In this document: positions 6,886 to 16,163 of the stretch, piece by piece
Layout of the letters: the number at the start of each line of letters is the position of its first letter
Numbering within the stretch: the first letter of the stretch is position 1
Source: Agrococcus sediminis
GTDB lineage: Bacteria; Actinomycetota; Actinomycetes; Actinomycetales; Microbacteriaceae
Direction: 5' to 3'
DNA length: 64,000 bases
Assembly (NCBI RefSeq): GCF_007923295.1
Contig: NZ_VOIR01000013.1
Location: 186,001 to 250,000, forward strand
Program-made: the position numbers and the translations under genes
The notes under the pieces: generated by a model
Seen by the model: only the letters and a program-made list of their open reading frames with translations
Told to the model about the DNA's origin: nothing
The model's database searches: none

Positions 6886-9114
6886 TCAGCCCGTCGTGAT
6901 GCGGTAGACGTCGTAGACGCCGTCGATGCGGCGCACCGCGTTCAGCACGTGGTCGAGGTGCGTCACGTCGCCCATCTCGAACGCGAAGCGGCTGATCGCG
7001 AGCCGGTCGGTGCCGGTGTGCACGCTCGCCGAGAGGATGTTGACGTGGTGCTCGGTAAGCACGCGGGTGATGTCGCTCAGCAGCCCCGAGCGGTCGAGCG
7101 CCTCGACCTGGATGTTCACGAGGAACAGCCCCTTCGACGTCGCCGCCCACTCGACCTCGATCATGCGCTCGGGCTCGGCGAGCAGGCCCTGCACGTTCGG
7201 GCAGCTGCGCTGGTGCACGCTCACGCCCTGGCCGCGCGTGACGAAGCCGACGATCTCGTCGCCCGGCACGGGCGTGCAGCACTTCGACAGCTTCACGAGG
7301 ATGTCGTCGGCGCCCCGCACGAGCACGCCGGAGGCGCTCGACGCGGGCCTCGGCGCCTTGCTCGGCAGCACCGTCACGTGCGCGTCGTCGTCCGCGGCCT
7401 CGTCGACGCGGATCGCCGACACGACCTTCTCGAGCACCGACTGCGTCGAGACGTGCCCCTCGCCCACGGCGGCGTACAGGGCCGTCACGTCGTCGTACTT
7501 CAGCTGCGCCGCCACCTGCGCGAACGCATCGCGGCCCATGAGCTTCTGCAGCGGCAGGTCGTGCCGGCGCATGGCCTTCGCGATCGCCTCCTTGCCGACC
7601 TCGACGGCCTCGTCGCGGCGCTCGCGCTGGAACCACTGGCGGATCTTGCTGCGCGCGCGGGGCGACGTGACGAAGCCCTGCCAGTCCTGGCTGGGCCCCG
7701 CATCCGGGTTCTTCGACGTCAGCACCTCGACGATGTCGCCGGTCGCGAGCTTCGTGTCGAGCGGCACGAGGCGGCCGTTGACCTTCGCGCCCATCGTGCG
7801 GTGGCCGACCTCGGTGTGCACCGCGTAGGCGAAGTCGACGGGGGTCGCGCCGGCGGGCAGGCCGATCACCTTGCCCTTCGGCGTGAAGACGTAGAGCTCC
7901 TTCGCGCCGATCTCGAAGCGCAGGGAGTCGAGGAACTCGCCCGGGTCGGTCGTCTCCTCCTGCCAGTCGTTGATGTGCGCGAGCCACGCCATGTCGGTCG
8001 ACGACATCGCGCCGCCGCCCTGCTTGTACTTCCAGTGCGCCGCGACGCCGTACTCGGCGCGGCGGTGCATCTCCTCGGTGCGGATCTGGATCTCGACGTG
8101 GTGGCCGCGCGGGCCGATGACGGTCGTGTGCAGCGACTGGTAGAGGTTGAACTTCGGCGTCGCGATGTAGTCCTTGAGGCGCCCCGGCATCGGCTGCCAG
8201 CGCGCGTGGATCGCGCCGAGCACCGCGTAGCAGTCGCGCACCGACTGCACGATCACGCGCACGCCGACGAGGTCGTAGATGTCGGCGAAGTCGTGGCCGC
8301 GCACCCGCATCTTGTTGTAGATCGAGTAGTACTGCTTGGGGCGCCCCGCGATGCGGCCGCGGATCCTCTGCGACTTCATGTCCTCGCTGAGGCCGGACAC
8401 GACCTCCTCGAGGTACCGCTCCCGCTCGGGCGCGCGCGCCTCGACGAGGTTCTTGATCTCGAGGTAGACCTTCGGCTGCAGCACCGCGAACGAGAGGTCC
8501 TCGAGCTCGACCTTCATCGTCTGGATGCCGAGGCGGTGCGCGAGGGGCGCGTAGATCTCGATCGTCTCGCGGGCCTTGCGCTGCGCCGACTCATCCGAGA
8601 CGAAGCCCCACGTGCGCGCGTTGTGGAGCCGGTCGGCGAGCTTGATGACGAGCACGCGGATGTCCTTCGACATCGCGACGACCATCTTGCGCACGGTCTC
8701 GGCCTGGGCCGACTCGCCGTACTTCAGCTTGTCGAGCTTCGTCACCCCGTCGACGAGCATCGCGATCTCGTCGCCGAAGTCGGCGCGGCACTGCTCGAGC
8801 GTGTAGGTGGTGTCCTCGACGGTGTCGTGGAGCAGCGCGGCGGCGACGGTGATGGCGCCGATGCCGAGGTCGGCGAGGATCTGCGCGACCGCGACGGGGT
8901 GCGTGATGTACGGCTCGCCCGACTTGCGGTACTGGCCGCGGTGCGCCTCCTCGGCGACGATGTACGCGCGCTGGATGAGCCCGGTGTCGCCCTTCGGGTG
9001 CTGCGACTTGACCGTGCGGATCAGCTCGTCGACGGCGCCCGCGCGGTGGGAGCGCGAGAAGAGGAAGGGCAGCAGCGTGCGGAAGCCGCCCGAGGTCTGC
9101 TGGGCGTCGCTCAT
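6886..9114 (-). CDS. rel: Bifunctional (p)ppGpp synthetase/hydrolase Rel
   Basis: Makes and degrades the stringent-response alarmone. 742 residues from the ATG at 9114 (MSDAQQTSGGFRT), which has a GGGGAGGAGCGAG site upstream. The frame stays open further upstream inside secF, but that is antisense-like coincidence. Order: HD hydrolase domain with HDTVEDT at 96-102, synthetase domain (YQSLHTTVIGP, IQIRTEEMH), TGS domain (VFTPKGKVIGLPAGATPVDFAYAVH), a zinc-finger/helical region and a C-terminal ACT domain (NIQVEALDRSGLLSDITRVL). Both catalytic halves look intact. It is 19 bp after secF on the same strand. Confidence 0.98.
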   Translation of the reverse strand: MSDAQQTSGGFRTLLPFLFSRSHRAGAVDELIRTVKSQHPKGDTGLIQRAYIVAEEAHRGQYRKSGEPYITHPVAVAQILADLGIGAITVAAALLHDTVEDTTYTLEQCRADFGDEIAMLVDGVTKLDKLKYGESAQAETVRKMVVAMSKDIRVLVIKLADRLHNARTWGFVSDESAQRKARETIEIYAPLAHRLGIQTMKVELEDLSFAVLQPKVYLEIKNLVEARAPERERYLEEVVSGLSEDMKSQRIRGRIAGRPKQYYSIYNKMRVRGHDFADIYDLVGVRVIVQSVRDCYAVLGAIHARWQPMPGRLKDYIATPKFNLYQSLHTTVIGPRGHHVEIQIRTEEMHRRAEYGVAAHWKYKQGGGAMSSTDMAWLAHINDWQEETTDPGEFLDSLRFEIGAKELYVFTPKGKVIGLPAGATPVDFAYAVHTEVGHRTMGAKVNGRLVPLDTKLATGDIVEVLTSKNPDAGPSQDWQGFVTSPRARSKIRQWFQRERRDEAVEVGKEAIAKAMRRHDLPLQKLMGRDAFAQVAAQLKYDDVTALYAAVGEGHVSTQSVLEKVVSAIRVDEAADDDAHVTVLPSKAPRPASSASGVLVRGADDILVKLSKCCTPVPGDEIVGFVTRGQGVSVHQRSCPNVQGLLAEPERMIEVEWAATSKGLFLVNIQVEALDRSGLLSDITRVLTEHHVNILSASVHTGTDRLAISRFAFEMGDVTHLDHVLNAVRRIDGVYDVYRITTG

Positions 9115-9133
9115 CTCGCTCCTCCCCGTCGGC

Positions 9134-10105
9134 TCAGACGACCGCCCCGCGCTCGTTCCGCGGCTTCTCCGTGACCTCGGCGATCGCGTCGTGCTGCCTG
9201 AGCTGAGCATAGACGGGGGCCGCGACGAAGATCGACGACCACGTGCCGACGATCGTGCCGATGAAGAGCGCGAGCGAGATGTCGCGGAGCGTGCCGGCCC
9301 CGAGCAGCAGGGCGCCGATGAAGAGCACCGCCGCGATCGGCAGCGTCGCCACGATCGAGGTGTTGATCGAGCGCACGAGCGTCTGGTTGACGGCGAGGTT
9401 GATGTTGTCGAGCAGCTCACCGCTCGTGCCGGGCGCGGTGTTCTCGCGCACCTTGTCGAACACGACGACCGTGTCGTAGAGCGAGTAGCCGAGGATCGTC
9501 AGGAAGCCGATGACGGCCGCGGGCGTGACCTCGAAGCCGATGATGCCGTAGACGCCGGCGGTGACCAGCAGGTCGAAGGCGAGCGACGCGAGCGCGGCGA
9601 CCGACATCTTCCAGGTGCGGAAGTAGACGGCGAGCACGATCGACACGAGCACGAGGAAGACGACGAGCGCCCGCAGCGCCTGCTGCGAGATGTCGGCGCC
9701 CCACGACGGGCCGATGAACGAGAACGCGACCTCGCCGCTGTCGACGCCGTAGGTGTCGGCGAGCGCGGCGCGGATCTCGGCGGCCTGCTCCTCCGACACG
9801 GCGTCGGTCTGCACGCGCACGGTGTCGGAGCCGAGCGTGACGGCGCGCGCCTCGGCCTCGGGCGCGATCGCCTCGACGGCCTCCGCCGCGCCGTCGGTCG
9901 ACGCCTCCGAGATGCCGGTGACGCGGAACTCGCTGCCGCCCGTGAACTCGATGCCGAAGACGAAGCCGCCGCGGATGATGGTGCCGAGCGCGAGCGCGAT
10001 GAGGATGCCGACCGCGATCGACAGCCACAGCTTGCGCTTGGCGACGACCGGCAGCGAGCGCTCCCCGGTGTAGAGCTCGTTGCCGACGCTGGTGAGCGAG
10101 GCCAT
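9134..10105 (-). CDS. secF: Protein translocase subunit SecF
   Basis: Proton-motive-force-driven part of the Sec translocase that helps pull exported proteins out. 323 residues from the ATG at 10105. One N-terminal membrane segment (SIAVGILIALALGTII), a periplasm-side domain with FTGGSEFRV, then a five-helix bundle ending before the charged tail. The start ATG shares its A with the secD stop (TGATG), so the two are translationally coupled. Confidence 0.97.
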   Translation of the reverse strand: MASLTSVGNELYTGERSLPVVAKRKLWLSIAVGILIALALGTIIRGGFVFGIEFTGGSEFRVTGISEASTDGAAEAVEAIAPEAEARAVTLGSDTVRVQTDAVSEEQAAEIRAALADTYGVDSGEVAFSFIGPSWGADISQQALRALVVFLVLVSIVLAVYFRTWKMSVAALASLAFDLLVTAGVYGIIGFEVTPAAVIGFLTILGYSLYDTVVVFDKVRENTAPGTSGELLDNINLAVNQTLVRSINTSIVATLPIAAVLFIGALLLGAGTLRDISLALFIGTIVGTWSSIFVAAPVYAQLRQHDAIAEVTEKPRNERGAVV

Positions 10106-11766
10106 CAGTCCTCCTTGCCGTTCGAGGCGGCCATGGCCGACTTGCGCTCGGCGATCGTCTGGCGCTTCTGCGCCTCCTTCGCCGACCGGGCTCCCCTGCC
10201 TGCCGCGACCGGCTCGCGGAACTTCGCGCGGCCGCGGTAGACGGCGCCGAGCGCCTGCGGGTCGAGCCCGCTCCAGCGGTGGCCGGAGGAGAAGAAGCTC
10301 GTGCGCGAGAGCAGGCGCAGGAGCGGATGCGTGAAGAGCGCGACGACGACGATGTCGATGAACGTCGTGATGCCGAGCGTGAAGGCGAAGCCGCGCACGT
10401 TGCCCACCGACAGCAGGAACAGGATCACGGCGGCGAGGAAGCTCACCGCATCCGAGACCAGGATGGTGCGGAAGGCGCGCTTCCAGCCGGTCTCGAGCGC
10501 GCTCGTGAGGTGCTTGCCCTCGCGCAGCTCGTCGCGGATGCGCTCGAAGTAGACGATGAAGGAGTCGGCAGTGATGCCGATGGCGATCACGAGGCCGGCG
10601 ACGCCGGCGAGCGAGAGCCGGTAGCCCTCGGTGCTCGAGAGGAAGGTCACCGTGAGGTAGGTGAGGATCGCGGCGATGCCGAGCGACAGGACGACCACGA
10701 GGCCGAGCGCGCGGTACTGGAAGACCGAGTACACGACGACGAGGATGAGTCCGATGAGGCCGGCAAGCAGGCCCGCGCGCAGCTGGTCGGCACCGAGCGT
10801 CGCCGAGATCGTCTCGTTCGACTGCACCTCGAAGCCGATCGGCAGCGCGCCGAAGCGCAGCTGGTCGGCGAGGCCCTGCGCCGCCTCCTGCGTGAAGCCG
10901 CCCGTGATCCGCGCGTTGCCGTCGGTGATGATGGCGTTCGACGAGATGGGCATGAGCACGGTCGAGTCGAGCACGACCGCGAACTGGTTCTGCGGCTCGG
11001 GCAGGCCGGTGATGGCGCGCGTCGTCGCCTCGAAGCCGGCCGGGCCCTCGCCGTCGAGCTCGAGGCTGACGGCCCAGCCGCCCGTGGCCTGGCCCTGCGA
11101 GTTCGTCGCGGCCGAGACCTGCGCGTCGGCGATGTCGGAGCCCTCGACCGTGACCGGGCCGAGGATGAAGCGCGCCGTCTGGTCGGTCGAGCACGTGATG
11201 AAGGGCTCGTCGGCGGGCGCGACGGTCGTGGTGTCGACGTCGGCGCACTGGAAGGCGTCGAACTCGGCCTGCAGCTCAGGGGTGATCCACGCCTGGTCCC
11301 ACGCGTTCTCGGGGGTCGCGGCGGGCTCGGCCGGCGGCGTGCTCTCGCTCGGCGCGGGCGTCTCGCCGGGCACGTTCGCGGCGGCGGACTGCAGCACCGG
11401 GCGGAACTCCATCTTGGCGCTCGCCTGGATGCGCTGCATCGTGGCCGCGTCGGGCTCGCCGGGGATGGCGACGACGATGTTGCGGCCGCCCTGCGTGGTG
11501 ATCTCGGCCTCGGAGACGCCGGAGGCGTCGACGCGCTGGCGGATGATCGCCACCGCCTGGTCGAGCTGCTCCTGGGTGACCTGCGCGCCCTCGGCGACGA
11601 CGGGCGCGAGCACGATCTGCGTGCCGCCCTCGAGGTCGAGCGCGAGCTGCGGGGTCCAGGAGCCGCCGCCCCACTGCACGGCGGAGAAGTTGACGCCGAC
11701 GAGGCCGGCGATCAGCACCACCAGCCAGATGAGCGCGCGGGCGCCCCGCGAACGAGCCTTCGCCAC
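10105..11766 (-). CDS. secD: Protein translocase subunit SecD
   Basis: Partner of SecF in the SecDF-YajC complex. 553 residues. First membrane segment at about 10-30, the P1 head domain (LALDLEGGTQIVL), a large external region with a Pro/Ser/Thr insertion (about 150-175), then five membrane helices (QLRAGLLAGLIGLILVVVYSVFQYR onward) with the GITADSFIVYFERIRDEL motif that carries the conserved Asp and Arg. The C-terminal 60 residues are basic and soluble. Only 3 bp separate it from yajC. Confidence 0.97.
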   Translation of the reverse strand: MAKARSRGARALIWLVVLIAGLVGVNFSAVQWGGGSWTPQLALDLEGGTQIVLAPVVAEGAQVTQEQLDQAVAIIRQRVDASGVSEAEITTQGGRNIVVAIPGEPDAATMQRIQASAKMEFRPVLQSAAANVPGETPAPSESTPPAEPAATPENAWDQAWITPELQAEFDAFQCADVDTTTVAPADEPFITCSTDQTARFILGPVTVEGSDIADAQVSAATNSQGQATGGWAVSLELDGEGPAGFEATTRAITGLPEPQNQFAVVLDSTVLMPISSNAIITDGNARITGGFTQEAAQGLADQLRFGALPIGFEVQSNETISATLGADQLRAGLLAGLIGLILVVVYSVFQYRALGLVVVLSLGIAAILTYLTVTFLSSTEGYRLSLAGVAGLVIAIGITADSFIVYFERIRDELREGKHLTSALETGWKRAFRTILVSDAVSFLAAVILFLLSVGNVRGFAFTLGITTFIDIVVVALFTHPLLRLLSRTSFFSSGHRWSGLDPQALGAVYRGRAKFREPVAAGRGARSAKEAQKRQTIAERKSAMAASNGKED

Positions 11767-11769
11767 GGA

Positions 11770-12144
11770 TCAGGCGCGGTCGCGCGGCTCGTCCGCGTCG
11801 CCGGCCTCGTCGATCCGGCGGTCCTCGACGACCTCGGCGTGGTCGTCGACCACGCGGGCGAGGGTCTGGCGGTGCACGCGCACGATGGTGCCGGGCGCGA
11901 TCTCGATGAGCGCCTCGTTGCGCTCCTCGTCGATCGCCGTGAGCTCGCCGAAGAGGCCGAAGTTCGTCATCACCTCGGCGCCGGGGACCATCTGGGACTG
12001 CAGCTCCTCGGCCTGGGCCTTGCGCTTCTTGTTGCTGCGGAACATGAAGAAGATCATCGCCGCGAGCACGACGAGCATGATGAGCGTCAGCGGGTCGATC
12101 GGGAACCCTTGCTGGGCGGTGGTCGTCGTCTGCAGGAACAGCAT
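11770..12144 (-). CDS. yajC: Preprotein translocase accessory subunit YajC
   Basis: Small membrane partner of SecDF. 124 residues: one membrane helix (about 17-36, DPLTLIMLVVLAAMIFFMF), then a basic RSNKKRKAQAEELQSQM stretch and a small soluble domain with VPGAEVMTNFGLFGELTAID. Followed by secD after 3 bp. A TATGAT -10 overlaps the ruvB stop, giving a leader of about 60 nt. Confidence 0.95.
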   Translation of the reverse strand: MLFLQTTTTAQQGFPIDPLTLIMLVVLAAMIFFMFRSNKKRKAQAEELQSQMVPGAEVMTNFGLFGELTAIDEERNEALIEIAPGTIVRVHRQTLARVVDDHAEVVEDRRIDEAGDADEPRDRA

Positions 12145-12206
12145 CGTCGGAAGGGGCCTCTCAGGGGTGGTTCGTCCTGCGCGGCTGCGCGCAGCACCAA
12201 GGGCCC

Positions 12207-12212
12207 ATCATA
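12207..12212 (-). promoter_or_regulatory. -10 (TATGAT) of yajC-secDF inside the ruvB stop
   Basis: TATGAT on the minus strand overlaps the last codons of ruvB (stop at 12208-12210). This is the most consensus-like -10 in the region and suggests yajC-secD-secF has its own promoter besides read-through from ruvAB. Confidence 0.5.
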
Positions 12213-13221
12213 CCCCGTCGAGCGTCGCGTCCTGCGTCTGCGCGCCCGCGTGCCGCATGCCCGTCGGGGTCGCGATCCTGCCGCGGGGCGTGCGGCCGAT
12301 GAGGCCCTCGCGCACGAGGAACGGCTCGACGACCGACTCGATGGTGTCGGCCTCCTCCCCCACGGCCGCCGCGAGCGTCGACAGCCCCACCGGGCCGCCG
12401 GTGAAGCGGTGGGCGATGGCGTGCAGCACGGCGCGGTCGATGCGGTCGAGCCCGGCCTCGTCGACGTCGTACAGCTCGAGCGCCGCGCGCACGCCCTCGA
12501 GGTCGCTCGAGCCCTCGTGCACGAGCAGCCAGTCGCGCACGCGGCGCAGCAGGCGGTTCGCGATGCGGGGCGTGCCGCGCGAGCGACCGGCGAGCTCGGC
12601 GAGCGCGGCGGGCTCGATCGTGAGGTCCATGAGCCGCGAGGAGCGCGCGAGCACGCGCTCGAGGTCGGCCGGGTCGTAGAACTCGAGGTGGGCCGTGAAG
12701 CCGAAGCGGTCGCGCAGCGGCGCGGGCAGCATGCCGGAGCGCGTGGTCGCGCCGACGAGCGTGAACGGCGCGAGCTCGAGCGGGATCGAGGCGGCGCCCG
12801 CGCCCTTGCCGACCATGATGTCGATGCGGAAGTCCTCCATCGCGAGGTACAGCATCTCCTCGGCGGAGCGCGCCATGCGGTGGATCTCGTCGACGAACAG
12901 CACCTCGCCGGGGACGAGCGCCGACAGCACCGCGGCGAGGTCGCCGGCATGCTGGATGGCGGGGCCCGAGGAGTAGCGGATGGGCCGCCCGGTCTCGGCG
13001 CCGATGATCGTCGCGAGGGTGGTCTTTCCGAGCCCGGGCGGCCCGGCCAGCAGGATGTGGTCGGGCGTGCGCTCCTGCATCCGCGCCGCCTGCAGCAGCA
13101 CCTCGAGCTGGCCGCGCACCTTGGGCTGGCCGACGAACTCGGCGAGGCTCGTGGGGCGCAGCGCCCCCTCGAAGGCGATCTCGTCCGGCGTCGCGGCCGG
13201 GTCGGTCAGCGGGTCGCTCAC
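12208..13221 (-). CDS. ruvB: Holliday junction branch migration helicase RuvB
   Basis: Hexameric AAA+ motor that drives branch migration with RuvA. 337 residues from the GTG at 13221 ([19 protein letters not shown]), which overlaps the ruvA stop as GTGA. Walker [12 protein letters not shown] and Walker [10 protein letters not shown] are intact, and the C-terminal winged-helix domain is present ([24 protein letters not shown]). Confidence 0.98.
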   Translation of the reverse strand: MSDPLTDPAATPDEIAFEGALRPTSLAEFVGQPKVRGQLEVLLQAARMQERTPDHILLAGPPGLGKTTLATIIGAETGRPIRYSSGPAIQHAGDLAAVLSALVPGEVLFVDEIHRMARSAEEMLYLAMEDFRIDIMVGKGAGAASIPLELAPFTLVGATTRSGMLPAPLRDRFGFTAHLEFYDPADLERVLARSSRLMDLTIEPAALAELAGRSRGTPRIANRLLRRVRDWLLVHEGSSDLEGVRAALELYDVDEAGLDRIDRAVLHAIAHRFTGGPVGLSTLAAAVGEEADTIESVVEPFLVREGLIGRTPRGRIATPTGMRHAGAQTQDATLDGV

Positions 13222-13814
13222 GGGCGCGCGCCCGGTCCGAGGATGGCGAGGGCGGCGCGCAGCAGCGCGCCGGTCGTGCCGGCCGCCTCGGGCGCCGCGA
13301 CGGCCGCCCGCTCGATGGCGTCGGCGGCGGTGCGCTCGGGCCACCCGAGGCCCGTGAGGGCCGTGAGCACGTCGGCCCGCGCATCCGACCCCGGCGCCGC
13401 GGGCGCCGCCACCGGTGCAGCGAGCTTGCCGCTCAGCTGCAGGATGATGAGCTTCGCCGTCTTCGGGCCGATGCCGCTCACGGCCTTGAACGCGCGCTCG
13501 TCCTGCGCGTCGACCGCGCGGGCGAGCGCGTCGGGGGTGAGGTGCGCGAGGACGCCGAGGGCCGACTTCGGGCCGACGCCCGAGACCCCGATGAGCAGCT
13601 CGAACGCGTCGAGCTCGGCCTCGGTCTCGAAGCCGTAGAGCGAGAGCTCGTCCTCGCGGACGATGAGGTGCGTGTGCAGCGCGACCGAGCTCCCGGCGCG
13701 GGCGGTCAGCGAGGTCTGGGGGGTCACCGCGACGGCGAGGCCGACGCCGCCGACGCCGACGACGAGGCGCTGCCCGCGCGCGGCGAGCACGGTGCCGTCG
13801 AGCCTGGAGATCAC
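13218..13814 (-). CDS. ruvA: Holliday junction binding protein RuvA
   Basis: Tetrameric DNA-binding partner of RuvB. 198 residues: OB fold (1-64), two helix-hairpin-helix motifs ([13 protein letters not shown] at about 79 and [13 protein letters not shown] at about 114) and the C-terminal RuvB-binding domain. GTG start at 13814, preceded by TAGGCT plus 6 nt, so it is probably leaderless. No LexA-type box was found upstream. Unusually, ruvC is not directly upstream: a plus-strand small gene lies between. Confidence 0.97.
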   Translation of the reverse strand: MISRLDGTVLAARGQRLVVGVGGVGLAVAVTPQTSLTARAGSSVALHTHLIVREDELSLYGFETEAELDAFELLIGVSGVGPKSALGVLAHLTPDALARAVDAQDERAFKAVSGIGPKTAKLIILQLSGKLAAPVAAPAAPGSDARADVLTALTGLGWPERTAADAIERAAVAAPEAAGTTGALLRAALAILGPGARP

Positions 13815-13820
13815 CCCCTG

Positions 13821-13826
13821 AGCCTA
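13821..13826 (-). promoter_or_regulatory. -10 box of ruvAB, leaderless spacing
   Basis: TAGGCT, 6 nt, GTG on the minus strand. Confidence 0.55.
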
Positions 13827-13881
13827 GGCCTGGCACCGGACGCCGGCCGCCTGGCGCGCCGGATGCCCGAGTGCGCGCTGG

Positions 13882-13887
13882 TAGCCT
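13882..13887 (+). promoter_or_regulatory. Candidate -10 (TAGCCT) of the 59-aa gene
   Basis: TAGCCT on the plus strand, 35 bp before the ATG at 13923 with a GGAG ribosome site between. Back to back with the ruvA promoter. Confidence 0.45.
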
Positions 13888-13922
13888 GAAGGGGCCCGCC
13901 GATCGCTCGACACGGAGATCCC

Positions 13923-14102
13923 ATGCGCTACGTCCAGTTCCTGATCCTCATGCTGCTGCTCGTGGGCTCGTTCGTCGTGATGAGCTATTCGATCGGCGCG
14001 GAGGGCATCGAGGGCATCATCTTCACCGCGGGCCTGGCGATGTTCATCCTGTCGACGCTGGGCGCGGTCGAGATCGGCCGCCGCGGCCTGCACAAGGGCT
14101 GA
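13923..14102 (+). CDS. Two-helix small membrane protein between ruvA and ruvC
   Basis: 59 residues, starting [20 protein letters not shown] and ending RRGLHKG. Two hydrophobic segments (about 3-22 and 31-49) are joined by a short polar turn (SIGAEGIEG). An ACGGAGATCC site precedes the ATG and a TAGCCT promoter-like box lies upstream. Its TGA ends at 14102 and the ruvC stop begins at 14103, so the genes converge with no gap. No motif gives a function. Codon use matches its neighbours, so it is likely real although short. Confidence 0.75.
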   Translation: MRYVQFLILMLLLVGSFVVMSYSIGAEGIEGIIFTAGLAMFILSTLGAVEIGRRGLHKG

Positions 14103-14660
14103 TCAGCGCCGGGCGCGCGCAGCCGACTCCGCCGCCGCCCAGGCCCGCTGCGCGGGCGTCGAGTGCTCCGCGCGAGGCGCGCGCGTGCGCCAGCCCTCGG
14201 CGATCGCGATCGCGAGCGCGTCGGCGGCGTCCGCCGGCTTCGGCGCGGCCTCGAGCCGCAGCAGGCGACGCACCATCTCCCCCACCTGCCGCTTGTCGGC
14301 CGCGCCGTAGCCGGTGACGGCCGCCTTGACCTCGCTCGGCGTCAGCAGCGCCACCGGCAGCTCCCGCTCGGCGGCGGCGCGCAGCACGATGCCCGAGATC
14401 TGCGCGACGCCCATGACGCTCCGCAGGTTCGCCTGCGCGAACACGCGCTCGAGCGCGATCGCATCGGGGCGGTGGGCGTCGATCGCCGCCTCGACGCCTC
14501 GCGCGATGCGCAGCAGCCGCAGCTCGATCGCCTCGTCGGCGTCGGAGCGCAGCACCTCCACGTGCACGAGGGTCGGCGTGCGCCGCTCGACGTCGACGAC
14601 GCCGACGCCGCACCGCGTCAGCCCGGGGTCGACGCCGAGCACGCGCACCGACGCCGGCAC
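14103..14660 (-). CDS. ruvC: Holliday junction resolvase RuvC
   Basis: Endonuclease that cuts Holliday junctions. 185 residues with the RNase-H-like fold: first catalytic Asp in VLGVDPGLTRCG, Glu in IALERVFAQAN, and the C-terminal DAADALAIAIAEGW acidic pair. The GTG at 14660 is used; 4 bp separate it from the yebC stop, so it is co-transcribed with yebC. Confidence 0.97.
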   Translation of the reverse strand: MPASVRVLGVDPGLTRCGVGVVDVERRTPTLVHVEVLRSDADEAIELRLLRIARGVEAAIDAHRPDAIALERVFAQANLRSVMGVAQISGIVLRAAAERELPVALLTPSEVKAAVTGYGAADKRQVGEMVRRLLRLEAAPKPADAADALAIAIAEGWRTRAPRAEHSTPAQRAWAAAESAARARR

Positions 14661-14664
14661 GGGA

Positions 14665-15426
14665 CTACTCGTCCTCGTCGAGCTGCGCCTGCACCTCGTC
14701 GGAGAGGTCGAGGTTCGCGTAGACGTTCTGCACGTCGTCGAGGTCGTCGAGCGCGTCGATGAGGCGCAGCACCTTGCGCGCCGTCTCGACGTCGACCTCG
14801 ACCTTGAGGTTCGGCACGAACTCCGCCTCGGCCGAGTCGTAGTCGATGCCCGCGTCCTGGAGCGCCGAGCGCACGGCGACGAGGTCGCCGGCCTCCGAGA
14901 GCACCGCGAAGCCGCCGCCCTGGTCGACGACCTCCTCGGCGCCGGCGTCGAGCACGGCCTCGAGGATCGCGTCCTCGGTGACGCCGTCGGCCTTCGTGAT
15001 CGACACGACGCCCTTGCGGCTGAAGTTGTAGGCGACCGAGCCAGGGTCGGCCATCGTGCCGCCGTTGCGGGTCATCGCGACGCGCACCTCGGCGGCGGCG
15101 CGGTTCCTGTTGTCGGTGAGGCACTCGATCATGAGCGCCACGCCGCCGCCGGCGTAGCCCTCGTACATGATCGTCGTGTAGTCGATCGACTCGCCGGTCA
15201 GCCCCGCGCCGCGCTTGATCGCGCGGTCGATGTTGTCGTTGGGGACGCTCGTCTTCTTCGCCTTCTGCACGGCGTCGACGAGCGTCGGGTTCCCCGAGAG
15301 ATCCGCGCCGCCGATCTTCGCGGCGACCTCGATGTTCTTGATGAGCTTCGCGAACGACTTCGCGCGCCGGGCGTCGATGACGGCCTTCTTGTGCTTCGTC
15401 GTGGCCCACTTGGAGTGTCCGGACAT
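14665..15426 (-). CDS. yebC: YebC/PmpR family protein (TACO1 family)
   Basis: 253 residues from [16 protein letters not shown] at 15426, preceded by a GGAGAG site. The full family layout is present, with GGSFAYNF-type variant [13 protein letters not shown] in the centre. YebC-family members act as transcription regulators or, as recently shown for some, translation factors for proline-rich stretches. Which applies here is not visible. Upstream neighbour of ruvC, the conserved bacterial arrangement. Confidence 0.95.
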   Translation of the reverse strand: MSGHSKWATTKHKKAVIDARRAKSFAKLIKNIEVAAKIGGADLSGNPTLVDAVQKAKKTSVPNDNIDRAIKRGAGLTGESIDYTTIMYEGYAGGGVALMIECLTDNRNRAAAEVRVAMTRNGGTMADPGSVAYNFSRKGVVSITKADGVTEDAILEAVLDAGAEEVVDQGGGFAVLSEAGDLVAVRSALQDAGIDYDSAEAEFVPNLKVEVDVETARKVLRLIDALDDLDDVQNVYANLDLSDEVQAQLDEDE

Positions 15427-15460
15427 GCTGCTCTCCTGGTCGCGTGAAGGGGGACGCCCC

Positions 15461-15466
15461 ATCCTA
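15461..15466 (-). promoter_or_regulatory. Candidate -10 (TAGGAT) of yebC-ruvC
   Basis: TAGGAT on the minus strand, 35 bp upstream of the yebC ATG and within the short gap after the preceding gene. Confidence 0.45.
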
Positions 15467-15480
15467 CGCGCGCGCTGGAG

Positions 15481-16155
15481 CTATGGGCGGCGACCCTTTC
15501 GGGTCGCCGCTGCGACGCCAGCGCCGGGGCCCGTCCCGGGTCCCGGTCCCGCCACCGCGACGCGCACCCCGGCGCTCCGCAGCTCGAGCGCGGCGAGCGC
15601 CCGCAGGCCCGGCTCGTCGCCCGTGCGGATCGCGGCGACCGGATCGGCGACGGTCGCGAGCAGCCGCCGCGTCGGCTGGGTCGCGACGGCGCGCAGCGCC
15701 AGCAGGTCGCGCCCCTCGCGGGTGCGCGCGAGCGCGGCGCTCGCGCGGGCCCGGGTGGCGAAGCGCAGCCGCGGCAGCAGCCACACGAGCAGCACGAGCA
15801 GGGTCGGCAGCAGCCACAGCGCCGTGCCGACGGTCGCGGCGAGCAGCTCGATCGTGCTCGTGAGCGCGGTGCCGGCGGCGGCGAGGTCGTCGGCCGACCC
15901 GGATGCGTCGCGGAAGGGCTGCGCGACGCCGTCGCCGATCAGCGGCACCTGCGCGAGCGCATCCCCGGCGTCGGAGAGCGTCGTGGAGAAGCCGGTGCCG
16001 GCGTCCTCGATCTGGCGCCCGAAGCCGCCGAGCGAGGCGATCGCGTCGCGCACCTGCAGGGCGATCCAGACGCTGACGGCGATCGTCGTGATCGCGGCGA
16101 GGTCGGCGACGACCTGCCAGGCCGCGGCGACGGGACGGCTGGAGTAGAGCTGCAC
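15481..16155 (-). CDS. Two-helix membrane protein, unknown function
   Basis: About 224 residues from the GTG at 16155. A TTG at 16167 overlapping the upstream stop as TTGA is an alternative start (228 residues). One membrane segment near residues 13-35 (VVADLAAITTIAVSVWIALQV), an external region rich in Gly/Asp/Ala, a second segment (TALWLLPTLLVLLVWLLP), then an Arg/Ala-rich cytoplasmic tail ending with repeated Pro-Gly pairs. It follows the pdxS-pdxT-DMT genes with a slight overlap and precedes yebC. I recognise no family. Confidence 0.7.
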   Translation of the reverse strand: MQLYSSRPVAAAWQVVADLAAITTIAVSVWIALQVRDAIASLGGFGRQIEDAGTGFSTTLSDAGDALAQVPLIGDGVAQPFRDASGSADDLAAAGTALTSTIELLAATVGTALWLLPTLLVLLVWLLPRLRFATRARASAALARTREGRDLLALRAVATQPTRRLLATVADPVAAIRTGDEPGLRALAALELRSAGVRVAVAGPGPGTGPGAGVAAATRKGRRP

Positions 16156-16163
16156 GCCCCGAT

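Noticed and set aside
9115-9420. N-terminal extension of Rel upstream of 9114
   Set aside because: The extension lies inside secF, has no family similarity, and the ATG at 9114 has a good ribosome site and matches the family N-terminus.
10279-13638. Very long open frame (over 1100 codons) on the plus strand across secD, yajC, ruvB and ruvA
   Set aside because: It is antisense to four well-recognised genes, its translation is Arg/Ala/Gly/His-rich without domains, and such frames arise from third-position GC bias.
13815-13922. LexA/SOS box upstream of ruvAB
   Set aside because: No GAAC-N4-GTTC-like dyad was found in the intergenic region.
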